A stretch of 19,295 nucleotides of DNA from Ahniella sp. (GTDB taxonomy: Bacteria > Pseudomonadota > Gammaproteobacteria > Xanthomonadales > Ahniellaceae), in assembly GCA_016712105.1 (NCBI GenBank), contig JADJRU010000039.1, forward strand, positions 1-19,295, in the 5' to 3' direction. Within the stretch, counting starts at the first letter, position 1, and every line of letters starts with the position of its first letter. This document shows, in pieces, positions 1-9,439 of the stretch. Below the pieces are notes generated by a model. The model worked only from the letters and a program-made list of their open reading frames with translations. It was not told where the DNA came from and searched no databases. The position numbers were made by a program, and so were the translations under genes.

Positions 1-207
1 AAGGGCACACAAGAAGATAGCCTTCGACTTCGCCTCGACTCAGTGGCGCAAAGCGATGACACATCGTTCGGCGACCGCGTGCGACCGACCTTGGCTGTCG
101 CGGGACAGTGCGGCCTGCAGGTCAAACGGTCGACGCGACGACGGCACGGAGTTCAGTTTGTGGCTCGAGGCGGCCATGCACCACACGCTACTCAGAAATC
201 GTGGCAT
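1..207 (-). CDS. Rieske non-haem iron oxygenase, N-terminus (partial, cut by window edge)
   Basis: The minus strand from an ATG at 207 reads MPRFLSSVWCMAASSH, the usual opening of VanA/phthalate-dioxygenase-type alpha subunits (compare 'FLRNAWYVAAW'). It is followed by RDSQGRSHAVAERC and, after a one-base slip near 45, HRFAPLSRGEVEG and LLVCP at the window edge. This is the first half (C-x-H) and the start of the second half of a Rieske [2Fe-2S] site. A GGGGAG ribosome binding site lies 8 nt before the ATG. The gene starts 21 nt after the cyclase stop, so it continues the same operon. Known family members O-demethylate methoxybenzoates or dihydroxylate rings using a reductase partner. The catalytic domain is outside the window, so the substrate is unknown. 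At least one further slip lies between residues 20 and 30. Confidence 0.72.
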
Positions 208-228
208 TGTATCGACTCCCCAAGCCCA

Positions 229-1007
229 TTAGTTCTCGAAGATCGCGACCGCACGGGTCCACCCGGCAGAGGCACCACGGATCTTGTGGGGGAAACAACA
301 GACTATGAACCCATCAGGAGGCAGAACTTCCAGATTGTGCAGCTTCTCGAGATGGCAGTAACCGATGTCGCGCCCCGCTTTGTGTCCCTCCCACACCAGA
401 GAATAGTCGCCCGTTTCAGCAACCTTCTTGGCGGTGTGACTGAAGGGCGCGTCCCAACTCCAGGCGTCCGTACCTGTGACCCTTACGCCACGGCTGGTCA
501 GGTACATTGTCGCCTCATAGCCCATGCCGCACCCTATATTCACGAAATCCGGGTTACCCACCGCCTGTCCGGCAGCCGTGTTCACGAGCACGATCTCAAG
601 CGGCTTCAAATCGTGACCAATCCGCTGCAATTCGGCCTCCACTTCGTTCGCCGTAACCACATGCCCATTGGGCATCTTTGTGAAGTCCAGTTTCACACCG
701 GGCGGAAACACCAGTCCAGCGGAACCTCATCGATGGTCAATGCCGGCTTGCCACCATCCTGCGTGGGATGAAAGTGCCAGGGTGCATCGAGGTGGGTACC
801 GTTGTGCGTGGACAGCGCAACGACTTCTGCCGCAGCAAAGCCCTCTCCACCCGGCATGTTGTCCATGGTCAGGCCGGGGAAGAACCATGCCGCCTCCCCC
901 ATTGTCTGACCATGCAACTGGTACTCGATCTTCGGACGCATGAACGGCGGATCAGTGATCACATCGTTCTCGAGGTAAATGGACAGATCCACGAATCGCC
1001 TGGTCAT
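229..1007 (-). CDS. Cyclase family (kynurenine formamidase-like) metal-dependent hydrolase, frameshifted
   Basis: Two minus-strand frames make one protein of about 260 residues. The N-terminal part (from ATG 1007) carries STHNGTHLDAPWHFHP, the HxGTHxDxPxH zinc-binding signature of the cyclase/KynB-like family. The C-terminal part (711 down to a TAA at 229) continues with GVKLDFTKMPNG and ends in AVAIFEN. One base is missing near 697-705 in TTTCCGCCCGG. The start codon overlaps the stop of the P450 (ATGA), indicating translational coupling. Members hydrolyse amides, esters or lactones; in aromatic clusters they often act on ring-opening products. The substrate cannot be read from the sequence. 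The family assignment is firm; the role is inferred from neighbours. Confidence 0.85.
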
Positions 1008-2207
1008 TGCCGAACCTCTGCCTTGACTGCTTCGAATTCGACCGGCAACGTAGCCAGCGAATGAAGTGTGTTGTTGAGTCCCCTTTCAGGCGTGCCGGTC
1101 AACCGGATGGCACTGACACGTGGCAGCATCGCACGTAGCAGGCACTCGACTTCCTGCCGCGCCACCATCTGACCTAAGCACTGATGGATTCCGAACCCGA
1201 ACCCAACGTGTCCGCTGGCCCGGCGCCCGATGTCAAAGCGCTCTGGATTCTCCCAACGGCGTGGATCGCGATTGGCGGCCGCAAGGAACAGAGCAACCTT
1301 TGACCCCTCTGGAATCGTCCCCTCCGGCGTTTCTACCGACCTGCTGGTGGTACGAAAGAAAGTCTGCACCGCAAGTCGAATCCATCGCAAACCCTCCTCG
1401 AAGGCGCGAGGCGGCAGATTGGGTTGCGCGTGAAGGCGCTGCCACTGATCCGGATGCAGCGCGAACGCATGCAGCAGATTGCCGATGCCATTGACAGTCG
1501 TATCAACTCCTGCCGAAAGGAATGAGCGAACCAATCGCTCGGCTTCCTCTTCTGAGCAATCTCCTCGATCTGCGGCGGCGTAGACCTGCATACCCCAGCC
1601 GTCAGGCTTCAGATTCTCGCGCTTGCAGGCTGCCGCAACCCATACGGACGCCTCGCGCGCGGCAATTTGGGAGCGCTCGAACAAGGCATTGCGCGGGCCA
1701 AATGCATTGAACACGCCTGCAGCGTAGGGGATCAGTTGCTCGCGACCCTCGTCCTGCAATCCGATCAGATCCGGAAATACAGCCAGCGGAAACGCGGTAC
1801 CGAGCTCTGACACGGCATCAAATCGACCCCGGTCTAACAGTTGCTCCACCATTGCGTCGGCAATTGCCTGCCAGCGCGGTGCCACAGCCCGTAATGCGCC
1901 AAGTGTGACGATTCGGTTCATGAGGCCCCGGGTGCGATCATGTAGCGGCGGATCGGTTTCAAGCAGCAGCGATGGCGGTCGGAATGGCGTTTCCCGGGAG
2001 AAGTCAGCCAGGCCGACGCCGCGTCCGGAGACGTAAGTCTGATTGTCCCTCAATGCAGCCTGCACTTCGCTATAACGAGCCATTCCGAAGCAGCCAATGG
2101 CCTGAAGCCAGACAACGGGACCTGAATCACGAAGCGCGTCATGGTACGCGTAGGGATCGGCAAGAAATGCGTCATCAAAAGGATCGATGGCAAGGCTCCG
2201 GCAACAT
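1004..2207 (-). CDS. Cytochrome P450, CYP199-like (para-substituted benzoate O-demethylase type)
   Basis: The open frame from ATG 2083 gives 359 residues with all P450 marks: AGVDTT in the I helix (191-196), ExxR (E230-R233), and GFGFGIHQCLG with haem Cys302. The frame continues upstream as IDPFDDAFLADPYA and SGPVVWLQ, the normal P450 N-terminus, but has no start codon. An ATG at 2207 (MLPEP) lies one base out of frame, so a slip near 2195 probably hides the true start. The sequence resembles CYP199A enzymes throughout. RPPS (35-38) and RS (186-187) match the Arg92/Ser95 and Arg243/Ser244 that, as I recall, hold the substrate carboxylate in CYP199A4. Those enzymes demethylate 4-methoxybenzoate and need a [2Fe-2S] ferredoxin and reductase, neither of which is in the window. 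The stop overlaps the cyclase start. Confidence 0.88.
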
Positions 2208-2227
2208 CGTTGCCTCTGTAGCGCCCG

Positions 2228-2699
2228 TCACGGCGTCACACCGCGTGGCGTAACTTCAGCGTCTCGGCGAAACAGGTCGGCTATGGTCGGCCAAATGACA
2301 TGTTGTCGGCACCGACGTGCTCGACGCCACCGTCGCGCGTCATGAATATCTGGACCTCCCAGAGCGGGAACCTCGCGCAACGCCGGTCTTCCAACTCCCA
2401 GATCGGTGGGGTAGGCCTCGACAAGCCGGCGCGAAGGTACAGTTGCCACATTCAGGGCCATGGGGCAATAGGCCTCCAACGCGTCGAAGCGGAAACCAGC
2501 TGCGACGTAGTCGTCCCAGGATTCCCACCTGCTTGGCTGACGGGATCACGTTGGCCTGCTGGATGATACCGACGCCGTAGACAGCCCACCTCGGGTCCTT
2601 CTCGACAATTGTCACCTCGTGCCCGTCGCGACCAACCGCGATGGCGGCGGTCACACCGGCGGTGCAGCCTCCGACCACCTGAATGTTGCTGTCCTTCAA
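2228..2699 (-). pseudogene. FAD-dependent aromatic monooxygenase, N-terminal fragment
   Basis: From a TTG at 2699 (GGGAG ribosome binding site 5 nt before it; an ATG at 2726 is the alternative) the minus strand reads DSNIQVVGGCTAGVTAA, then GRDGHEVTIVEKDP and VYGVGIIQQANVI. This is the Rossmann FAD-binding start of the PHBH-like group. After a slip near 2530, FRFDALEAYCPMALNV and VPSRRLVEAYPTDLGVGRPA follow. Homology ends at about residue 110 and the frame stops at 2228. The usual DG and GD FAD motifs and the C-terminal half are absent (family length about 370-400), so this is a truncated remnant. The third residue of the GxGxxG motif is Cys. It resembles, but is not a copy of, the full monooxygenase at 8206-9338. 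It lies immediately before the P450. Confidence 0.75.
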
Positions 2700-2991
2700 C
2701 GGATCTCCCGAAATACCGCGTGGCAATCACACGAAGAGGGCTATGGATACCACGCCACTACGGGCGCAGAACAACGCTACTTTTCGATGGGTATCCATCG
2801 GTTCGGTCAATGCTTGTGGAGCAGGACGTCAGCGATTCTGGTGCCTCCAGATGCTTGGAGTAGCCTAACCGACCCAACCTACCACTGACTCTGAATGACG
2901 AAGCCGATCGTCGATATCTCATCTACCCTAGAAGCCATTTCAATACCGACGTCATCACACAATGTGTCCGTCTATCTAGGACCAGGCCCAA
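2700..2991. other. Intergenic region, no gene recognised
   Basis: About 290 bases between the FAH-family stop and the FAD-monooxygenase fragment. No open frame here shows family homology. It holds a 6-4-6 inverted repeat (2785-2800) and a short palindrome ACACAATGTGT (2957-2967). It probably contains the promoter for the minus-strand fragment-P450-cyclase-Rieske operon, but I could not identify convincing -35/-10 boxes. Confidence 0.5.
2785..2800. repeat. Perfect inverted repeat CGATGG-GTAT-CCATCG
   Basis: Six-base arms with a four-base loop, located 85-100 nt upstream of the TTG start at 2699 on the minus strand. There is no T-run on either side, so an operator is more likely than a terminator. 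The sequence differs from the CTATC-N9-GATAG palindromes elsewhere in the window. Confidence 0.45.
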
Positions 2992-3964
2992 TCACCCTCT
3001 CTGCTCGATCGAACCAAACAGAGACTGCCCATCCGGCAGAACAACTTCCATCCTGACCGAATCACCAAACCGCATATATGAGGTCTTGGCGGCACCCGTG
3101 TCGACGGTCTCGATACCGCGCCGTTCCGCGATACAGGTTGACCCACACACCCGATAGTTCGAATTCGACACGGTGCCGGAGCCGACAAGCGTACCCGCAC
3201 ACAATCCTCGGGTTGCGGCGGCATGAGCGACAAGCTCGCCAAAGCTGAATGACATCTCGCTTCCGACGGGCTGGCCAAACCAGCCGCCGTTCCAATCAAC
3301 CCTCAGCGGAAGTGCTGCCACGACCATTCACCCATGCGCCGCCAAGCTCGTCCGGTGTCACAACTACTGGACCCATAGTGCAGGCGGGTTTTGCGTGAAT
3401 CCAGGCAAATCCGGTGTTCATCTCGACCACAGCGAGTCTGCGCAATGACCAATCGTTCACCAGTGCGATGAGTCGAATGCAGTCCGCCGCCTGCCGCGGA
3501 TTAGCGGACATGGATACTTCGCCGGTTATCACAGCAAACTCGCCCTCGAAGTCGATCCAACCCATCCTCCTCGGACCGGAACGGTACATCCTCGGTAGGC
3601 GATAGAAACCGGTGCGACATCCCTTGAGCACATCCAGGGGCATCGTGCGCGCGGCTCTTCGATTCCAAAGGACTTCGCCATCAATGCGCCATGGCTGGGG
3701 AAGGCTGACCCGTCCAGCCACTGCCAGGCCCTGGGCAACGGCGCCAGCACCTCGGAAGCCTTAAAGGGCACCTTGCCCGCAGGTTCTCCACTCTGGAGTT
3801 TGTCGAACAACGATTCCAGCGCGGGCGCCACTTCCTGCCAGTGGTCAAGGGCCTCCTGGAGAGTCTCGGCAATCCCCTTTCGCTTCCACGCACCATTTCA
3901 GATCCCGGGATACCACGGCCAGTCGACCGTCCCGACTTTCCGCCGGCAAAGTCGCGAGTTTCAC
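2992..3964 (-). CDS. Fumarylacetoacetate hydrolase (FAH) family protein 1, frameshifted
   Basis: A GTG at 3964, directly after the cupin TGA, starts KLATLPAESRDGRLAVVSRD. Later blocks lie in other frames: SPLPRAWQWLDGSAF-like residues near 3720-3760, RRMGWIDFEGEFAVITGEV near 3540, PVVVTPDELGGAWVNG near 3340, and the C-terminal GTLVGSGTVSN with FGDSVRMEVVLPDGQSLFG, ending at a TGA at 2992. Total length fits about 324 residues, typical of the family. EGE in the middle block matches the acidic metal-binding residues of the FAH fold. Members hydrolyse C-C bonds in, or isomerise, dioxo-acids made by ring cleavage. At least three one-base slips are needed. Start-after-stop coupling to the cupin shows they are co-translated. 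The substrate is unknown. Confidence 0.85.
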
Positions 3965-4544
3965 TCAGTGATTCAGTTCGAGACCATCCTCAAACTTTCC
4001 GTCGATGAGGATGAACGCGATGCGACAGTTCTTTGCAGATCGATTTGCCCAACCGTGATTCGTTCCACGCTGAACTACGATGTCACCCTGTCGTACCACC
4101 GTCTCGCCGATATCCAGAATCAGGGTAATCTCGCCTTCCAGCACGATCCCGTAGTCAATGGTTTCCGTCCGGTGCATGAATGCGTGGCGCACGGGACCGC
4201 GTCCCTTATGGGCTGAGGCCTCGCCAGCACCAATCATTTCGAATAGTCCTCGCGCCTCTTCCGCACTCAGCTTCCCGATTCGCTCATCCTCTGGCGCGAT
4301 ATCAAGTACCCGAATGCGCGTTCCACGCTTGGGAGGCGCCAGCACTATGCCCGACTCTGGAGGCTCTCCTGAAGACCGGTCAATCGAAGCAGGTGAACCC
4401 TGGGTACTCCAGACCTCATAAAACCAGGGTCCGATGTCCTGTCCAATCTTCGCAACACGTGGCGGCGGTGCGGCTTCAAGAATCACGGCATTACCATCCT
4501 TGTCGTGACCTGTGACTATTCGCCGGAACGGTGCGAATCTTCAT
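3965..4544 (-). CDS. Cupin-domain protein
   Basis: Frame 4486-3965 is open, and the same frame extends upstream through RRIVTGHDKDGNAV. An ATG at 4544 (MKIRTV) is offset by one base, so the real start is probably 4544 with a slip near 4522. Length is then about 192 residues. The C-terminal cupin barrel shows HRTETIDYGIVLEGEITL (motif 1) and GDIVVQRGTNHGWAN (motif 2, with its metal-type His). RRIVTGHD is the usual N-terminus of a cupin subgroup frequent in aromatic-acid clusters. The enzymatic role is not established: it could be a small metal-dependent isomerase, a decarboxylase, or a binding protein. The gene follows the TonB receptor by about 24 nt and abuts FAH 1. Confidence 0.85.
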
Positions 4545-4568
4545 CCTGCAGCTCTCCGTTGTCGCCTG

Positions 4569-7033
4569 TCAGAACGACACGCCAAGCCGCAGCCCGTAAG
4601 TCCTTGGCGGACGCAAGGCAGTGAGGTAGAGCGACCCGGGGACGGAAAGTGCCAGTGGCGTCGAGAACGACTTCACCGTCTCATCGAACAGATTCTGGGC
4701 ATATGCCCTCGCTGAGTATTTCTTCGACGGCGAGTTGTAGGTGATCGACGCATCTGCCTGCCAGTATGACTGCGCCTCTTCAACGGGCAGGAATTCCAGT
4801 CCTACAAGCGTCTTGGTCTGGTAGTGGACACGCGCGTTCAGCACGAATTCTCCGAATGACACCGGGATGGTCTGACTGCCGTCACCCCCGAGCGTCCATT
4901 TCGGGGGCGTTCGGGGGCGCTCGGAGCAGTCGACAGCGAAGTTTCCCGGCACCCGGCAACCGCCGGCGTGGGCACCGACGCATTCGCGCACGACGTTGCG
5001 TTGAAGGTGTTGATCGTCGTTGGCGTGGGATCAAAGTTTGGCTGGTTATAGACGAATGAGTCGTACTTGGCGTCCAGGTACTGCAAGTCGATGCCCAGAT
5101 CCGAGTGCTGACCTACTGCGAACCGGGCTTCGATCTCGGCACCCTGGATAGTCGCCCCGCCGACGTTCTCGGTCGGGAAGATAGTGACTCCCCTACTGTC
5201 CCCGCCAATGTGGCTGAGCTGCTGGTCCTTGTACTTCCACCTGAACAGCTCGACATTGAACTGCGCGCGATTGTCCAGGAAGCGGTTCTTGGATCCAAGG
5301 GTGATCGCCCGTATCCCTTCGGGCTGGTACACCCCATTGTCACTCGAAGAAGAATCCACCTGCCTTGAAGCCAGTCTCGTAGCTTGCGTACATGAAGTTG
5401 CGGGGCGACAGATCCCAATCAGCACCCGCGCGCCAGGTGAACTTGCTCCAGTTCTCACGCTGGTTTGCGGTCAAGTGGTCGCCGTCTGGATGTAGGTGGG
5501 ATTGGTGACCTGAACGAACCCGCCATAGGGAGCCGGACCAGTGGGTACCGGCAATGAGAACCGGTGGGAACGGTACCGAGATGAATACGGGATTCGCGGG
5601 ATTCGCGAGCGCAGGCGGCGTCGAAAAGTAGGAATCGGCTGTGCCGTGGGGCAGATTCCGACAAGGCACACCCTGTTTACCGAGAGCAGGTTCCCGGCAA
5701 AGGACTTTTCTCCCAAGTCTCGCGAGCGCCCAAGGTCAGACGCAATTCTGGCTTGACTTCATAGGTGAGGCGCCCGAAGAGCGCGCCGCTCTTGGTCGTG
5801 GTCTCGAATGACTGGTACGAAGCACTGGCCTGTTGGAGGAAATTGACCTCTGGGACATTGGTGTTGTCGTCGTAGTAGAAGGCACCGACCAGCATCCGCA
5901 GGGGCTTTTCGTCCGGCGACCCGTACCTGACTTCCAGTGACTTTGCTTGCTGTCCTCGTTCTGTTTGATGCGAAAACCGGCCAACAGGTTGATGTAGTCA
6001 AGGCTGCTCTTCCGAAAGCTCGGAATGATTGCCAGCGAACCCGACGGCAGCACCCAATCGATACTTGAAGAAACACCCCAATACTCATTGCTCAGTGAAG
6101 GCGTGCTGTTACCTGCAAGACTCGCCATGGGAGCAAAAGTCCTTCCCATCGACGGAGCAAAGGTCGACGCCAGCACTGCCTGCCCCTGTGGAGACAGGTA
6201 TCCGATCCGGTCGTCGATATTCAATGCCGTCGGCGATGCGATGCCCGCGTTAGCCGACTGGACGGTGACGCCGGATCCAGCACCCCTCTGCTGGAAGTAG
6301 TCTCCCGTTATCACGACATCGAGGTTCTCCGTAGGCCGAACCCTGTAAGACAGCCGCGCGCCAGTGTCCTTCTGTGCATCTGTACGATCGCTCAGGTACG
6401 GATCATGCGCGACGCGCACAGCCGCGATTCTCAGCGCCGAGTCCTCCCCAAGGGCTGCATTGGCTGAAGCGTCGACCCTCCAGGCGTTGTAGTTTCCGCG
6501 TTCGACAGCCAGTTCACCCGAGTTTTCGCCCAGACGGGGCCTGCTGGTGATGACATTGATGGCACCGCCGGTGGCGTTGCGGCCGTACAGCGTACCCTGG
6601 GGCCCCTTTACCACTTCGATACGATCAGGTCGTAGAAGAAACCGGTCGTGGACGAAGGCCGTCCGATATAGACGCCGTCCACGTTGAAGGCAACAGCAGC
6701 GTCCGAGAGTGCATTGCCATTGAAGCTGCCGACACCCCGGAGGTAGAAGAGACTGTAGGGTCCCGCTGCGGGTGAGATCTGCAGGGCCGGGACCAGCGAT
6801 GTGAGCTCCGTGGGCTTGCTGACGCCCGCTGCCTCAAGCATGTCGCCCGAGACTGCGCTGACAGCTATCGCCGCCCGCTGCAGGGACTCCTCCTTTCGCT
6901 GGGCAGTCATGACTATCTCCTCCAGGCCTCCACCATCCGCCTCAGGCTCCGGCGTGGCGCGCTGCGCTACTGCCGGATGAGCGGTCAGTGCAAGACCCGC
7001 GACAACTGTGGCAACTACCCTATCGATGTTCAT
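4569..7033 (-). CDS. TonB-dependent outer-membrane receptor, frameshifted
   Basis: About 820 residues spread over many frames. ATG 7033 starts a signal peptide (MNIDRVVATVVAGLALTAHP, then AVAQ). A TonB-box/plug region follows: EEIVMTAQRKEESLQ, LVPALQISP, FYLRGVG, FNVDGVYIGR. After a slip near 6622 come VVKGPQGTLYGRNATGGAI and NVITSRP. Beta-barrel segments follow, including FMYASYETGFKAGGFF, NRAQFNVELFRWKYKDQQL and NARVHYQTKTLVGLEFL. The end, PPRTYGLRLGVSF, has the terminal Phe required for outer-membrane assembly. At least six slips are needed. The type is the sphingomonad/Caulobacter-like group used to import aromatics and other small carbon sources rather than a recognised siderophore receptor. 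It sits between degradation enzymes and is the likely uptake step. A GTG at 7045 is an alternative start; 7033 is preferred because of the GGGGG stretch just before it. Confidence 0.9.
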
Positions 7034-7159
7034 TCGTACCCCCACCCTGGTTCGCCGCGGGTAAGATCCCGGCTAAGCGCTGTTTCGTGTTTTAGGGGTA
7101 GAGCCGGATGGAATCCAATTGATTCATATGCTGGATCACATCAGCGGAATCGATACCTG
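7034..7159. promoter_or_regulatory. Gap upstream of TonB receptor with inverted repeat GAATC-CAATT-GATTC
   Basis: 126 nt between the amidohydrolase stop and the receptor start. It contains a 5-5-5 inverted repeat at 7111-7125 followed by CATATG and GGATC. An imperfect ATT-N9-GAT occurs at 7122-7136, only loosely like the palindromes at 9414 and 16090. It is probably a separate promoter region for the receptor, cupin and FAH genes; no clear -10/-35 pair was identified. Confidence 0.35.
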
Positions 7160-8213
7160 TCAGCGCCCGACGGTCAGCCCGAGTAGCGCCGCAGCATTTC
7201 CGCCCAGGACTTTGGACAGAACGTCATCTGGCAGTCCGTCGCGAAAACCGACCGGATCCGGCTCTCCCATATCGAAGGGATAGTCCGTACCGAGACACAA
7301 CCTGTCGGCACTATGCGTCTTCACGAGGCTTGGCCAGCTCTTCCCTGTCGAAGACCAGCGTGTCAAACCATACCTGCCGGGAGGTAGCTCGAGGGCGGGC
7401 GATTGATGTGCTCTTTGCAATCCCTCTCGCACCCGGAACGCGTGGTCCATGCGCCCCCAGTATCCCGGCAGGTATCCGCCTCCGTGAGCAACACACAACT
7501 TGAGGCCTGGATGCCGGTCCAGCACGCCACCGAAGATCATGTGGCTCAATGCGATGGTTGATTCGATCGGATTCCCGACGATGTTGTCCAGATAGTAGGC
7601 CGATAGTCTCTGTCCGTGACTGAACCCCAGCGGATGCATGAATACCAGCACGCCCAACTCTTCAGCGGCCGAGAAAAAGGGCCGGAAGGAATCGTCAGCC
7701 AGCTCTAGGCCATTCCATGTGAGCGGATTCTATGCCCCTGAGGCCCAGCTCCTTGACGCACCTGCGCATCTCTGCAACAGCCATTTGTGGATTCTGGAGT
7801 GGTACCGTGCCCATGCCAACGAGCCGGTCCAGCCACTTCGCCACGGCTTCAGCGATTCCGTCATTGACCTTTTTAGCTGCCTCCCGGCCGATTTCCTGCG
7901 GCGTGAAATAGTAGTACTGCCCTGGAGACGGACTGATTGCCTGGACGTCAGCTCCCATCCGGTCCATGTCTGCGATCCGTTCTGTAATTCCATTCAATTT
8001 GGGGATGACGCCCCGAAGACCTTGCGATTGACGATCCGTGTAGCCTCGAAGTGAAGGCGAACGGGTCCGGCATTGTCTCAACCTGGGACCTGGACATAGG
8101 CCTCTGCCGGTGCGATGTTCAAATGGCGGTGGATGTCCACCACAAAGTGAGCCCCTCGCTTGGCGACGGGAATGGGAGTCCGGTGGCCACCGCAGGGTAA
8201 ATACGTCAGACAT
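7160..8213 (-). CDS. Amidohydrolase 2 family protein (ACMSD/LigW-like), frameshifted
   Basis: ATG 8213 (MSDVFTLRW; GGAG 8 nt upstream) overlaps the end of the FAD monooxygenase by 8 nt. Reading across slips gives TPIPVAKRGAHFVVDIHRHL with the HxH metal site, then ITERIADMDRMGADVQAIS, GLVFMHPLG-like VFMHPLGFSHGQRL, CVAHGGGYLPGYWGRMDHAF, and LGTDYPFDMGEPDPVGF with the metal/catalytic Asp. It stops at 7160. Length is about 350 residues, normal for the family. These are the ligands expected of the aminocarboxymuconate-semialdehyde decarboxylase group, whose members decarboxylate or hydrate ring-cleavage products or decarboxylate aromatic acids. At least five slips are present, several clustered between 7985 and 8180. 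Which reaction it catalyses cannot be decided here. Confidence 0.87.
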
Positions 8214-9338
8214 CAGATTGGCTCCGCAAGTCGATGAATGGCTTGACCCATGAGTTCCCGATCTCCCGAGAGAGGGCGCGCGCTGCAAGCTGCCTCTGGG
8301 ATATGTGGACACTTGTATCGACGATGAACTTGCATCGCTCTCAACGTCGCGCCGTGTAGACCTCAAGTGCTCGTGGTACATCCCAGTCGTGGTTCTGCAG
8401 CTCCTGGACCAGGACGAGCGCGTCCTCCACCGCCATGCCAGCTCCGCTGCCAGGTGAGGCGTGGTGGCATGGGCGGCATCCCCTAGCAGCACCACCCTGC
8501 CCTTGTGCCATGGTCGGGACTGGAACGCGAACTCAAATGGCCGTCTCACGATAGACGACTCGGCAGTAATCCCTTCTCGAACCACCGCCATGGACCCTCC
8601 AAAATCCGAGAGCAGCCCCTTAAGTACTGCATGCAGGTCCCGGTCAGCCACGCGCGTAGGTACCTTCTCCGGCTGAAGGAGAAACGCATAGACCTCTGTA
8701 GGTGAACAAGGAATGATTCCACCGCTGTACTGGTGTCCGAAAAAGAAGTGCGCAACATTCATGTCCGCTGGCCTGGGTGCCACGACTCGCCAGCTCATTT
8801 GTCCGCAGTAGGCCGGTTGTACTGCGTCCCGGAAAAGCAGCCTTCTGGCATCGGAGTAGATCCCATCCGCAGCCACAACAAGAGCATATCGGTTGCGACT
8901 GCCATCCGAGAACGTGACGTCGACGCCCTGGTCATCCTGATCGAACGCCGTTGCAGTCAGTCCCACACGCACGCCAACGCCGGACTGGAGCACGATACGG
9001 GACTTGATGTCGTGAAGCTTCGGACGCATGATTCCACCCGAGGCTGGCAGTCCAGGCTCAACGGGTGGCGTCAGTGTTTCGGTCAGCAGTGTTCCGTCGA
9101 ACAGGTAGAGGTGGCTTCCCACGGAGAAGAATCCGACCCGCGCGATCTCATCCAGCAGTCCCAGGTCCCTGAATGCCCGCAGAGTCGGTCCAGTGATCGT
9201 GAGACCCGCCCCATACACCTTCCATTCCGGCCCAATCTCGACAATCTCGATGTCCACGCCACACCGACGTAGCGCGATGGCGGTTGCCATGCCACCGATT
9301 CCACCGCCCAATACGAGAACCCGAGGGCTCGATCCCAT
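8206..9338 (-). CDS. FAD-dependent aromatic-ring monooxygenase, frameshifted, with in-frame TGA
   Basis: ATG 9338 opens MGSSPRVLVLGGGIGGMATA, the Rossmann FAD-binding site (GGGIGG at 11-16). VYGAGLTITGPTLRAFRDLG, VVAADGIYSDARR (DG motif) and GRVVLLGDAAHATTPH (GD motif) follow. This is the class A single-component hydroxylase family that uses NAD(P)H, FAD and O2 to hydroxylate phenolic acids. After GDAAHATTPHLA one G is missing (GCGGAG near 8444). The correct frame then reads GAGMAVEDALVLVQELQ and VPRALEVYTARR, meets a TGA at 8341-8343, and resumes ERCKFIVDTSVHISQRQLAA to the stop at 8206. The full length is about 375 residues, typical of the family. It follows a 101-nt gap holding a palindromic operator candidate. 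Confidence 0.88.
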
Positions 9339-9413
9339 TGCACCACCCCCATGATAGTGGCCTGAGGGTATCTAGCCAGTTCTGACCGGGACAGGCGATT
9401 TGACCGATCTAAG

Positions 9414-9432
9414 CTATCGCCGCCGCCGATAG
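9414..9432. promoter_or_regulatory. Palindromic operator candidate CTATC-N9-GATAG (site 1)
   Basis: A perfect CTATC-N9-GATAG palindrome with spacer GCCGCCGCC. It lies in the 101-nt gap between the kinase stop (9440) and the FAD-monooxygenase start (9338), 76-94 nt upstream of that start. It contains ATC-N9-GAT, a T-N11-A LysR-type motif, and is identical in both arms to the palindrome at 16090-16108 next to the LysR gene. Confidence 0.65.
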
Positions 9433-9439
9433 TAGGGAT

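Noticed and set aside
43..771. 242-residue open frame on the plus strand
   Set aside because: It is antisense to the Rieske N-terminus and the cyclase, whose motifs are clear, and it has no recognisable protein features.
7020..7160. CRISPR, tRNA or terminator structures in the larger gaps
   Set aside because: No repeated units, cloverleaf, or stem followed by a T-run could be found in this or the other intergenic gaps.
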